The notes: a model not told the origin generated them from the sequence alone. DNA of 7,976 nt from CAZFQG01 sp964520785 (GCA_964520785.1 CAZFQG010000243.1:1-7976), one strand, 5' to 3'; shown: positions 1 to 6,414, numbered from the stretch's first letter. Translations and numbers: made by a program.

Positions 1-98
1 CGAGCACGAAAGCAGGAGAAACCACCTTCATCGGTCCGGATTCCGCAATGGTTGATAGGGAGCTTACTTATATGGTGATATGACCACTTGACTCAAGC
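1..98. other. Left-edge sequence downstream of rodA, unassigned
   Basis: No gene could be supported. A perfect 11-base palindrome, CTTGA-C-TCAAG (87-97), lies just past the rodA stop, and an AT-rich patch follows at about 63-82. A minus-strand ATG at 31-29 opens a frame (MKVVSPAFVL) that runs off the edge, but it has no ribosome-binding site. No clear terminator was seen for the operon. Confidence 0.4.
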
Positions 99-1289
99 CT
101 ACCAAATCGCGGCGTGACGGTCAAGCTTTTTCGATTGGATCGGATGGGGGAAACGCTTTTGCTCCCCTTGCCGCCCGAAATGGACGAGCAGCCCCAGGAA
201 CGCGCCCTGCACCAGGAGGCTCGAACCCCCGTAGCTCAGAAACGGAAACGGCAGCCCGGTGACGGGAAGCAGCCCGGCGAGCATTCCGGCGTTGATAACC
301 ACTTGGACCGCGGTGACGGCGACGATCCCGGTCGCCGCGAGTCGGACAAAGGCGTCCTCGGTTCTCTGGGCGATCCGGAGTCCGGCACGGACGTAAAACG
401 CGCACGCGGTGAAGACGACCCCCACTCCGAGCAGTCCGAACCGTTCCGCGATCATACAGAGGACAAAATCTCCCTGTCCCTCGGGAAGGGGGAAAGCATC
501 TAAGTCATCCACGGCATCCCCGCCGGAGAAGCTTCCAAAGAAACCGCCAAAGGCGAAAGTCCGCCGCGCCTGGTACAGATGATAGGCATCCGCGCTGGGG
601 GTAACCTCCGGCGTGATCGCTTCGAAGAGGGCCGTCACGCGGGAACGCTGCTCGCGGTTCATTCCGTTCCAGACGAGAGGCAGGGCGACGGCTCCGGCCA
701 GGAGCAGCATGGCGAGTTGGCGTTTCCTCGCGCCGCCGACAAAGAGCATCGCCCCCAACATCGGCACCAGAACGAGTGCCGTTCCCAGGTCGGGCTCGAT
801 TGCGACCAGGAGCATGGCGCCGCCGGCGAGAGCCGTCGCGACGAAGAGCCCCCTCCAGGGGAGATGGTCCGCCGGGGTCATCAAGCAGCGGGCCACGGCC
901 AAAACGACGGCCAGTTTGGCCGGCTCCGACGGTTGGAATCCGACCGGGCCCAGACGAATCCACCGGTGGGCCCCATTGATCGGCGGGAACGCGAAGACAG
1001 CGATCAGCAGTACCAACGAGAGCCCGTATAGCGGATAGGCCCACGCGGGAATGCGCCGCCACGGTCCGAAACCGATGAACCCCATTACCAGGAAGGCAAG
1101 AGCCGACCAGACGATCTGACGTTTCAGAAAGAAGTGCGACTCACGGTGGATTTCCTCGAAACGATGAATTCCCAGCCAGCCGAAGGCGAGGAGGACCGCC
1201 GCCGCGGCCAAAAGGGACCAGGGCGTCCCGCGGAGCCGCGCGGCGAGGCCGGCGACGGCCAGGCGGCAGGTTTCCCAGGGCGGGGTCAT
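99..1289 (-). CDS. rodA: RodA/FtsW-type SEDS peptidoglycan glycosyltransferase, RodA-like
   Basis: Integral membrane protein of 396 residues, the usual length for RodA. SEDS proteins polymerise lipid II into glycan strands at the inner membrane, working with a class B penicillin-binding protein. Family motifs are seen in order: a GAHRWI...GFQPSEPAKL block at about 106-125, IEPDLGTA at 164-171, an LPEGQGDF block at 268-275, and LPVTGLPFPFLSYGGSS at 341-357. The last, with PVTG, fits RodA better than FtsW. Asp274 sits where the catalytic Asp of RodA is expected (usual form PEQHTDF). The loop just before it (about 247-267) is unusual: the common SGGLFGKG-like stretch is replaced by a Gly, Phe and Asp-rich segment. 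The ATG overlaps the stop of the upstream dehydrogenase as ATGA and has no clear Shine-Dalgarno, so translation is probably coupled. No PBP2, MreB or MreC gene is nearby. FtsW or a SpoVE-like role cannot be excluded. Confidence 0.88.
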   Translation of the reverse strand: MTPPWETCRLAVAGLAARLRGTPWSLLAAAAVLLAFGWLGIHRFEEIHRESHFFLKRQIVWSALAFLVMGFIGFGPWRRIPAWAYPLYGLSLVLLIAVFAFPPINGAHRWIRLGPVGFQPSEPAKLAVVLAVARCLMTPADHLPWRGLFVATALAGGAMLLVAIEPDLGTALVLVPMLGAMLFVGGARKRQLAMLLLAGAVALPLVWNGMNREQRSRVTALFEAITPEVTPSADAYHLYQARRTFAFGGFFGSFSGGDAVDDLDAFPLPEGQGDFVLCMIAERFGLLGVGVVFTACAFYVRAGLRIAQRTEDAFVRLAATGIVAVTAVQVVINAGMLAGLLPVTGLPFPFLSYGGSSLLVQGAFLGLLVHFGRQGEQKRFPHPIQSKKLDRHAAIW

Positions 1290-2245
1290 TCGCGGTTGAC
1301 CACGTTTTTCGGTTTGCCGTGGATGAACGCGGCCACGTTCGACACGCAGATGTCCATCAACCGCCGGCGCGACTCAAAGGTCGCCCAAGCGATGTGCGGG
1401 GTAATGAAGCAGTTTCTCGCCCCCGCCAGCGGATTCGTCGGCTCGATCGGCTCACTTGACAGAACATCCACGCCGGCACCGGCGAGGCGGCCTTCGTTGA
1501 GAGCCGCGGCGAGGGCCGCTTCGTCCACCAAGTCGCCGCGGCCGGTGTTGATCAAAAAGGCGCCGGGCTTCATCATCGCCAGGCGGCCGGCATTCACCAG
1601 ATGCCGTGTTTCGTCCGTCAAGGGGCAATGCAAGCTGACCACGTCGCTTTCGCGGAAGACCGTGTCCAAGTCGGCAAGTCGCACGTCCGGCGGGAGTGCC
1701 TCCGGTGGCGGGCGAGTCACGACGAGCGTCTTCATCTCCATCGCCGCGGCGATCTTGGCGACGCTTTGGCCGATCCTTCCGAAACCGACGATGCCGAAGG
1801 TCTTCCCGGCCAGTTCGATCAGCGGATGTTTCCAGAAACAGAACTCGCCGGAGGCGATCCACTCCCCGTCCAGGACCGCGCGGTGATGCTCCGCCAAGTG
1901 GAACGAGAGATTCAGCAGATGGGCGAAGACCATCTGCGCGACCGAAGGGGTGCTATAGGCCGGGATGTTCGTCACCAGGACCCCCTGCGACCGTGCCGCC
2001 TCCACGTCGACGACATTGTATCCGGTGGCCAAGACGCCGATATACCGCAGCTTCGGCAAACGGTCCAAAATCCGCGCACGCAGAGGCGTCTTGTTCGTGA
2101 GGATGGCTTCCGCGTCCTTGGCCCGATCGATGACCTCCTCGGGCGTCGAGCGTTCGTACACCCGCAACTCGCCGAGTCGGGCCAGCGCATCCCAAGAAAG
2201 GTCGCCCGGGTTGAGCGTGTATCCGTCGAGGACGACGATGTTCAT
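1286..2245 (-). CDS. D-2-hydroxyacid dehydrogenase, glycerate/hydroxypyruvate reductase-like
   Basis: Cytoplasmic NAD(P)-dependent enzyme of 319 residues, typical of the D-isomer-specific 2-hydroxyacid dehydrogenase family. These interconvert a 2-oxoacid and a D-2-hydroxyacid, for example hydroxypyruvate and D-glycerate. The Rossmann motif GFGRIG is at 154-159. The catalytic set is visible: Arg236 in NTGRGDLVDE, Glu265 in SSEPIEP, and His284 in TPHIAWAT. The HIAW ending resembles glycerate dehydrogenases. At the end of the second Rossmann strand (VVTRPP, 175-180) the acidic residue that selects NAD is absent and Thr-Arg is present, which hints at NADP use (inference). The ATG at 2245 is chosen because the protein then begins at the usual family N-terminus (MNIVVLDG). 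The frame stays open to 2419, but that part overlaps nadE and reads as non-coding. It starts 5 bases after the nadE stop and overlaps rodA by 4 bases. The exact substrate is unknown. Confidence 0.92.
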   Translation of the reverse strand: MNIVVLDGYTLNPGDLSWDALARLGELRVYERSTPEEVIDRAKDAEAILTNKTPLRARILDRLPKLRYIGVLATGYNVVDVEAARSQGVLVTNIPAYSTPSVAQMVFAHLLNLSFHLAEHHRAVLDGEWIASGEFCFWKHPLIELAGKTFGIVGFGRIGQSVAKIAAAMEMKTLVVTRPPPEALPPDVRLADLDTVFRESDVVSLHCPLTDETRHLVNAGRLAMMKPGAFLINTGRGDLVDEAALAAALNEGRLAGAGVDVLSSEPIEPTNPLAGARNCFITPHIAWATFESRRRLMDICVSNVAAFIHGKPKNVVNRE

Positions 2246-2250
2246 GGCGA

Positions 2251-3114
2251 TTAAGTTCCCCAGTCGCGCGCATACCGGAAATCGCGGTCGACCGTGCGGT
2301 GCGACAACTTCGCGATGACCGGCATCCGACGTTTGTAATGGTTCTTGCGGATTAAGTGGGCCACTTTGTCGACGAGGGACGCGGCGAACCCGGCCTCGAT
2401 CAATTCGGACCGGTGCCAACGGCGGTCGACCATCAGTGCCAGAAGAGGATCGACCTCGGCGTACTTGAACCCCAGTTCGTCCTCATCGGTCTGGCCGACC
2501 CAGAGGTCTCCGGTGGGGGTCTTTTGGCGAATCGACCCCGGAACCCCCAAGAACGCGGCCAGTTGGTACAGTTGGGTCTTGTAAAGATCGCCGATGGGGT
2601 TGATGGCCGAGGCCAGATCGCCGAATTGCGTACCGTAACCCAAGAGCAACTCACTCTTGTTGCTCGTCCCCAGCACAAGACCGCCGAACGCGGCGCTGTG
2701 GTCGTAGAGAACGGTCATCCGTTCCCGCGCACATTTGTTCGCGCGGCGCATCCGAGAGGCATCCGGGAACATAACGAAATAGGCGTCGACTTGGGCCGAG
2801 ATGGGCACCTCCAGGCCGTGGATACCCAAGTGATCGATCACCAACTGACCGTCCGTCCGCGTCGCCTCGCTCGAAGTGGAGTAAGGCATGGTAATCCCCA
2901 AAATGTTTTCCGGCCCCAACGCCTTGGCGGCCAAGTACGCAACCACGGAGGAATCGATCCCCCCGGATATTCCCAAGAGGGCGCGCTCGAATCCGGCACG
3001 GTGAATCTCCGCGCGAATGAACCGCGTCAGAATCTCGGTCGCCAATTCACAATTGATCGAAAGGTCCACCACCGGCGGACTTTTACCAGCCTTGCTATCT
3101 TCCACGCTAGTCAC
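2251..3114 (-). CDS. nadE: NAD synthetase, ammonia-type synthetase subunit
   Basis: Cytoplasmic enzyme of 287 residues catalysing the last step of NAD biosynthesis: ATP-dependent amidation of nicotinate adenine dinucleotide. The ATP-pyrophosphatase P-loop SGGIDSS is at 50-56. Further family motifs are LVLGTSNKSELLLGYGTQFGD at about 146-166, INPIGDLYKTQ at 171-181, and a PTGDLWVGQTDEDELG block at 200-215. Length and motif style match the stand-alone NH3-dependent enzymes, with an archaeal-like flavour (LLLGY, then PIGDLYKTQ). The start is GTG at 3114: an in-frame TGA lies only 9 bases upstream and GGTGAG stands just before the GTG, so the only other early start is GTG at 3105. The gene directly upstream encodes a nitrilase-type glutaminase matching the N-terminal domain of glutamine-dependent NAD synthetases. 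The two proteins probably act as a pair (inference from adjacency and motifs). Confidence 0.95.
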   Translation of the reverse strand: MTSVEDSKAGKSPPVVDLSINCELATEILTRFIRAEIHRAGFERALLGISGGIDSSVVAYLAAKALGPENILGITMPYSTSSEATRTDGQLVIDHLGIHGLEVPISAQVDAYFVMFPDASRMRRANKCARERMTVLYDHSAAFGGLVLGTSNKSELLLGYGTQFGDLASAINPIGDLYKTQLYQLAAFLGVPGSIRQKTPTGDLWVGQTDEDELGFKYAEVDPLLALMVDRRWHRSELIEAGFAASLVDKVAHLIRKNHYKRRMPVIAKLSHRTVDRDFRYARDWGT

Positions 3115-3154
3115 TGCTTCTCACCAACCCCTCATACACATATGCCAATTCCCA

Positions 3155-4033
3155 TCATTCTTCATATTGCCGCCTCTTGATCCGCTTGAATTCCTCGATG
3201 GTCAGCAGAAGTCGCTCGTCTCGGGCCAACGGGGCGATGACCCTTTGGCGGCGGAGCGTGGCGGGATCGAACTCGAATATCTCCATGGCGTCGTCGAACA
3301 TGGGGGCCTTCGCGATGACGTTTCCTTCCGGACCGGCGACACAACTGCCCCCCCAAAAACATAGGCCATCCTCGAAACCGCTCCGGTTCACGACGACGAC
3401 GACCGCGCCGAGCAAGTGGCCGAACGCCTTAGCGAGTTGTTCGACCGTTTCGGCGGTTTGAATCCGCTCGGTAGCGATCCCCCTGGCAGGGCTATTGGAA
3501 ACACAGATCAGCAGGTTCACGCCTTCTGCTTGCATGATCGCCGCCGCGCTAAGATGCCAGAAATCCTCACAAATGAGTATTCCCGTCTTGCCGAAAAGGG
3601 CCGTGTCAAACGCCCTGATCCGTTCCCCCGCCGCGAAGTACCGCTGCTCGTCGAACAGCCCATACGTGGGGAGGTAGACCTTGCGATGAATGTGCAGAAC
3701 ACGCCCCCCCTCGGAGTAGAAGGCGGCGTTGTAGAAACGGTGATTCGCCGTCTCCTCAATGAACCCAGCCACGACCGACATTTCGCCGGCTGCCTCAAGA
3801 ATGGCGCCGATTTCCTTCGAATCCGACCCGATTGCCAAATCGGGGACCATGTCGCGGACAAAATACCCAGTGAGCGAAAGCTCCGGAAAAAGGATGACGT
3901 CCGCGCCGGCAGCCTTTGCCTGGGCGATTTGTTCGAGGTGCAGTTCGAGATTGTGGGGTAAATCCCCCAGACGGGGCGCAATTTGCGCCATGGCAACGCG
4001 AACCGGCCGTGTGGGTGATTCCGTCCGTTTCAT
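3155..4033 (-). CDS. Nitrilase-family glutaminase, likely ammonia-donating subunit of NAD synthetase
   Basis: Carbon-nitrogen hydrolase of 292 residues with the full Glu-Lys-Cys triad: Glu51 in FPELSLTGY, Lys118 in HRKVYLPTYG, and Cys155 in ILICEDFWH. The surrounding motifs are those of the glutaminase domain of glutamine-dependent NAD synthetase: PELSLTGY followed by RDM, K-LP-YG-FDE-RYF (118-132), the CEDFW nucleophile elbow, and NSPARG at 180-185, comparable to the NASP motif. It should hydrolyse glutamine and pass ammonia to the synthetase encoded 40 bases downstream. In most bacteria the two domains are one polypeptide of roughly 540-680 residues; here 292 plus 287 residues are separate. 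The ATG at 4033 has only a weak ribosome-binding site and lies 21 bases after the lipoprotein stop. A start at Met15 is less likely because it would cut the first strand. It could be another amidase, but the motifs and neighbour argue for NAD synthesis. Confidence 0.88.
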   Translation of the reverse strand: MKRTESPTRPVRVAMAQIAPRLGDLPHNLELHLEQIAQAKAAGADVILFPELSLTGYFVRDMVPDLAIGSDSKEIGAILEAAGEMSVVAGFIEETANHRFYNAAFYSEGGRVLHIHRKVYLPTYGLFDEQRYFAAGERIRAFDTALFGKTGILICEDFWHLSAAAIMQAEGVNLLICVSNSPARGIATERIQTAETVEQLAKAFGHLLGAVVVVVNRSGFEDGLCFWGGSCVAGPEGNVIAKAPMFDDAMEIFEFDPATLRRQRVIAPLARDERLLLTIEEFKRIKRRQYEE

Positions 4034-4054
4034 TTCGGTTTGTTTTCAAGGGCG

Positions 4055-4813
4055 TCAGGGCGAGGCCTGTTGAGACGCCGGTTTCGTACTCAAGGCGACT
4101 TCCAGCGCCTGCCGGAGGTCCCGCTTCATGCTTTGAGAATACTCGATGTCGAACCAGACTATTCTCCCTTCGGAGTCAATCAGATAAACCCTCGGCAAGA
4201 TGCTTGTCGCCACGGTTCGAAAGAATTCACCCTCTGGATCAAACAGATTCATCACATGCTCGCCGGTTTCGTCGAGCAACGGTTTTACGCCGGCGGGGGT
4301 ATCTCCTTCGTTCACGGCGATTACGCGGACGGCACCCTCATCACTAAGCTCCCTCGGAACGAGCGAGCCTAGATCCTTGAGCCCGGCAACCGCATACGGG
4401 TTCTTGCTTGTCCAGAAATAGACCACCACTAACCTGTCATCCAAAAGAGGCTTCAGCGGTACACTATTGCCCGCGACGTCGACGAGTGTTCCGGCGGGGA
4501 AGGGATCGGAGACCTTGACGAGGCAGGTCGCTTCGCTTGCCGCGTCGAGCGCGACCGTTGGTATGGTGGGAGGCGGGGTAGGCTCGTCCGACGCATCGCC
4601 GGTCGCATTCAGACCGTTTTCTGGTGAAAGGGGATTCTCGTTGTCGGCGCCGCCTTCGGAAATCGCCTGGTTTCGTGGGACCATGCCGTTGTCCGAAACC
4701 GTTACCGTCGGGCCCTCTTTGGAGGTCGGCTCCTCCGGATTCCGGCATCCCGCTATCCCCAAAATAATTATAAGCCCCCCCATCAAGAGGGAGGCCCTAA
4801 TCCTTAGTTGCAT
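4055..4813 (-). CDS. Lipoprotein with cysteine-less TlpA/thioredoxin-like domain
   Basis: Predicted lipoprotein of 252 residues. The N-terminus has Arg4 and Arg6, a hydrophobic stretch (about 9-20) and a lipobox ending IAGC with Cys23, so it should be lipid-anchored and face the periplasm. Residues 24-90 are a low-complexity linker rich in Pro, Glu, Asn and Thr. Residues about 100-245 resemble a TlpA/redoxin fold: VVVYFWTS at 129-136, where an active-site WCxxC normally follows, and a conserved cis-Pro region ILPRVYLIDSEGRIVW at 205-220. The two catalytic cysteines are replaced by Asn138 and Ala141, so thiol-disulfide exchange is unlikely. The start is ATG at 4813 because GAGGA lies 7 bases upstream and it gives a proper signal peptide. 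The frame is open to 5014, but the extra 67 residues look non-coding and would bury the signal peptide. It is the first gene of the minus-strand operon. Its function is unknown; a binding or scaffold role is possible. Confidence 0.8.
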   Translation of the reverse strand: MQLRIRASLLMGGLIIILGIAGCRNPEEPTSKEGPTVTVSDNGMVPRNQAISEGGADNENPLSPENGLNATGDASDEPTPPPTIPTVALDAASEATCLVKVSDPFPAGTLVDVAGNSVPLKPLLDDRLVVVYFWTSKNPYAVAGLKDLGSLVPRELSDEGAVRVIAVNEGDTPAGVKPLLDETGEHVMNLFDPEGEFFRTVATSILPRVYLIDSEGRIVWFDIEYSQSMKRDLRQALEVALSTKPASQQASP

Positions 4814-4820
4814 TTTCTTA

Positions 4821-4825
4821 TCCTC
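4821..4825 (-). promoter_or_regulatory. Ribosome-binding site deciding the lipoprotein start
   Basis: On the minus strand GAGGA stands 7 bases before the ATG at 4813. It supports this internal ATG over starts further upstream in the same open frame. Confidence 0.7.
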
Positions 4826-4911
4826 GAATTCGTTCCATCCGGAATTGCAGTTCACCCGGTTCTTCAAGAGGCTCCTAACAGTCTCTACGTTGGAGAGGGA
4901 TTCGTCAACCA

Positions 4912-4930
4912 CCCGATTATTCGGGCTTTT
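4912..4930 (+). terminator. Weak terminator-like hairpin
   Basis: CCCGA, a TTAT loop, then TCGGG, followed on the plus strand by CTTTTT. The stem is only 5 base pairs, and no plus-strand gene in this window ends before it, so it may be chance or may block antisense transcription towards the exosortase. Confidence 0.2.
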
Positions 4931-5054
4931 TGGATTGGGCGGATGAACCAAGGGCGGTCGTAGGTCGTATTTCGATTGTAGGGCTCCGTTTCGTGATCGC
5001 GCCCGCCGTGTCACTTGATGCCGCGGTTTCTCGGTTCGCAGAGGAGTTCGCTAC

Positions 5055-5079
5055 GGGCCGATTTCAAGGAAATTAGCCC
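5055..5079 (+). other. Possible stem-loop in divergent intergenic region
   Basis: GGGC at 5055-5058 pairs with GCCC at 5076-5079, and ATTTC at 5061-5065 pairs with GAAAT at 5069-5073. The loop is AAG, with one C-A mismatch and one G-U pair between the two helices. No run of T follows, so a simple terminator is unlikely. It may be part of a 5' leader or a protein-binding site. Confidence 0.3.
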
Positions 5080-5111
5080 AAATGGAGATCGGGAAGGAAT
5101 TTACGATTATT

Positions 5112-5158
5112 CAGCCTGCGGGTTGTGTGAATTTTGTTTGGACCCGCTTTTCGGGCTG
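5112..5158 (+). other. Possible two-part stem-loop in divergent intergenic region
   Basis: The outer helix is CAGCC (5112-5116) with GGCTG (5154-5158). The inner helix is GCGGGT (5118-5123) with ACCCGC (5142-5147), closing an 18-base AT-rich loop. TTTTC follows the inner helix. An alternative small hairpin, CCCG with CGGG (5143-5146 and 5152-5155), would compete with the inner helix. The function is unknown. Confidence 0.3.
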
Positions 5159-5197
5159 GCGGATTGTTGACATTCGTGTCTGACGTAATCAAGCTGG

Positions 5198-5296
5198 ATG
5201 AACATGACTCGGACGCCAAGCCCGTTTTTCGAGGAAATCCTCCGGAAACCGGCGGTCGCCGAGGTCGAATCATTCGGACACGGTCGAGACGAATGA
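5198..5296 (+). CDS. Doubtful small ORF upstream of the exosortase
   Basis: An open frame of 32 codons starting with ATG, encoding a short charged peptide beginning MNMTRTPSPF with no signal peptide or recognisable motif. An in-frame TAA lies 12 bases upstream at 5186-5188. There is no strong Shine-Dalgarno. It ends 50 bases before the exosortase ATG, so it could be a leader peptide, but a chance frame of this length in GC-rich DNA is quite likely. Confidence 0.12.
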   Translation: MNMTRTPSPFFEEILRKPAVAEVESFGHGRDE

Positions 5297-5346
5297 GTTT
5301 CGGGGTACCTTGAGAGTCTATTCAGCGAAATCGAAGTTAGCCGGCA

Positions 5347-6408
5347 ATGATGAACGACGAAACCAAGAAGCGACCTTCCGCCGAACGCACTCCTTCCCGT
5401 CGCGCCGGAGGCTCCGCCTCGGCGGAACTTTCGCGAAACAAGGGGTTCCCGGGCAATCTCGACCCCCTCATGATCGTGGCTTGGCTGGTAATCGTCGGCG
5501 TCGTGTTGTTCATTTACTGGGATCCGCTTTCGAGGTTGGTCAACGACTGGATTACCCAGTCGGACTACGTTTACGGATTCCTGATCGTGCCGTTCTCGCT
5601 CTACATGCTTTGGGAACGCCGCGAGATTTACATCAACGGCGAGGAGGACACTCCCCAAGTCCGACGGGCTTCCATCGGCGCCGGTATCGGATTGGTTCTT
5701 TTCGGCTTGGCGATGCGTGCCGCATCTCGTTGGTATTTTTACATCATCGCCGATCCCTATTCCATCATCCCGGTCGTCGGCGGTATCACCCTGTTGGCGG
5801 GCGGATGGCGGGGTCTTCGGTGGGCCTGGCCTTCCGTCGTGTTTCTCGCCTTCATGGTGCCCCTACCGGGGGCGTTCGCGGGCCTTTTGGCAATGCAGCT
5901 CCAACGGATCGGCGCGGTCATCAGCGTCATGACCCTCCAAACGCTGGGAATTCCCGCCGTCTCTCAAGGCAACGTCATCCTGCTGGAAAACGCCTCGCTG
6001 GACGTCGCGGACGCATGCAGTGGAATTCGAATGCTGATGTTGTTCTTCGCGGCGTGTACCGGAGCCGCCCTGTTCATGCGGCACCGGCCGGCCTGGGAAC
6101 GAATCGTCGTCTTCTTGAGCGCACCCGTGATCGCCGTCATTTCGAATATCGCCCGGATCGCGTTGACCGGCATTTTGTATTCCGCGGTCAGTTCCGAGAT
6201 TGGTCACAAGTTTTCGCATGACTTGGCCGGTTGGTTCATGATGCCCATCGCCATCGGGTTGCTCTGGCTGGAGCTGGAACTGCTTTCGGCGCTTTTCGTC
6301 GATACGGTGGAATTCGGTTCTTCCGGAGGAGACGCGTCGCTGGCGCCGCGGCGGAATTTCAGTTTGGCGGCGAAAAACAGCGCATCGAATCGCGGAAATG
6401 AAACGTGA
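5347..6408 (+). CDS. xrt: Exosortase (exosortase/archaeosortase family transpeptidase)
   Basis: Polytopic inner-membrane cysteine protease/transpeptidase of 353 residues with about eight hydrophobic segments between 41 and 317. Exosortases cut the C-terminal PEP-CTERM-type sorting tail of exported proteins and are usually tied to exopolysaccharide production. The catalytic triad is visible: Cys224 in VADACSGIRML (the common form is EACSG, here Asp replaces Glu), Arg270 in SNIARIALTG, and His291 in FSHDLAGWFMM. An early family motif, YVYGFLIVPFSLYMLW, lies at 74-89. A Lys/Arg/Ser-rich tail of about 38 residues precedes the first helix, and a 35-residue polar tail follows the last. There is no fused EpsI domain, and the next gene is a Wzz-type protein, not epsI. 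Start: two ATGs in tandem (5347 and 5350) with no strong ribosome-binding site. The subfamily is not certain; a planctomycete-type exosortase is the best guess. Confidence 0.93.
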   Translation: MMNDETKKRPSAERTPSRRAGGSASAELSRNKGFPGNLDPLMIVAWLVIVGVVLFIYWDPLSRLVNDWITQSDYVYGFLIVPFSLYMLWERREIYINGEEDTPQVRRASIGAGIGLVLFGLAMRAASRWYFYIIADPYSIIPVVGGITLLAGGWRGLRWAWPSVVFLAFMVPLPGAFAGLLAMQLQRIGAVISVMTLQTLGIPAVSQGNVILLENASLDVADACSGIRMLMLFFAACTGAALFMRHRPAWERIVVFLSAPVIAVISNIARIALTGILYSAVSSEIGHKFSHDLAGWFMMPIAIGLLWLELELLSALFVDTVEFGSSGGDASLAPRRNFSLAAKNSASNRGNET

Positions 6409-6414
6409 GAGAGC

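Larger units (their letters stand above)
4814..5346. other. Divergent intergenic region with several possible stem-loops
   Basis: This 533-base stretch separates the minus-strand operon from the plus-strand exosortase gene, so promoters for both should lie here. No convincing -35/-10 pair was found. On the minus strand there is a TACAAT hexamer at 4980-4975 without a matching -35, and a TTGACG at 4907-4902 with a poor -10. On the plus strand TTGACA at 5167-5172 lacks a good -10. Possible hairpins lie at 4912-4925, 5055-5079 and 5112-5158. Apart from a doubtful 32-codon frame at 5198-5296, no gene was recognised. Confidence 0.6.

Noticed and set aside
3..83. Plus-strand coding tail at the left edge
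   Set aside because: The open stretch is only 26 codons, its third positions are AT-rich, and no motif is seen; all three plus frames stop by position 83.
73..97. Terminator after rodA
   Set aside because: The TGGT/ACCA pairing and the CTTGACTCAAG palindrome are short, and no T-run follows on the minus strand.
1134..2254. Plus-strand open frames of 250 and 217 codons
   Set aside because: Both are antisense to the dehydrogenase, one also to the start of the RodA-like gene, and are rich in Arg, Ser and Pro in the manner of shadow frames.
2246..2419. N-terminal extension of 58 residues for the dehydrogenase
   Set aside because: It overlaps the nadE 3' end in another frame, is Arg- and Pro-rich like a shadow frame, and the normal family N-terminus begins at the ATG at 2245.
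2356..3180. Plus-strand open frame of 274 codons
   Set aside because: It is antisense to nadE, whose motifs are unmistakable, and its protein has no recognisable features.
4814..5014. N-terminal extension of 67 residues for the lipoprotein
   Set aside because: It would place the signal peptide and lipobox inside the protein; the ATG at 4813 has a good ribosome-binding site.
5167..5195. Plus-strand promoter with a perfect TTGACA
   Set aside because: No acceptable -10 hexamer lies 16-18 bases downstream; the best match has 2 of 6 bases.
5107..5658. Minus-strand frame of 183 codons spanning the intergenic region and exosortase start
   Set aside because: No family motif, a shadow-like composition, and antisense to the exosortase N-terminus.
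5310..6221. Plus-strand frame of 303 codons overlapping the exosortase
   Set aside because: It is Arg- and Gly-rich, with no membrane segments or motifs; the exosortase frame carries the complete triad.
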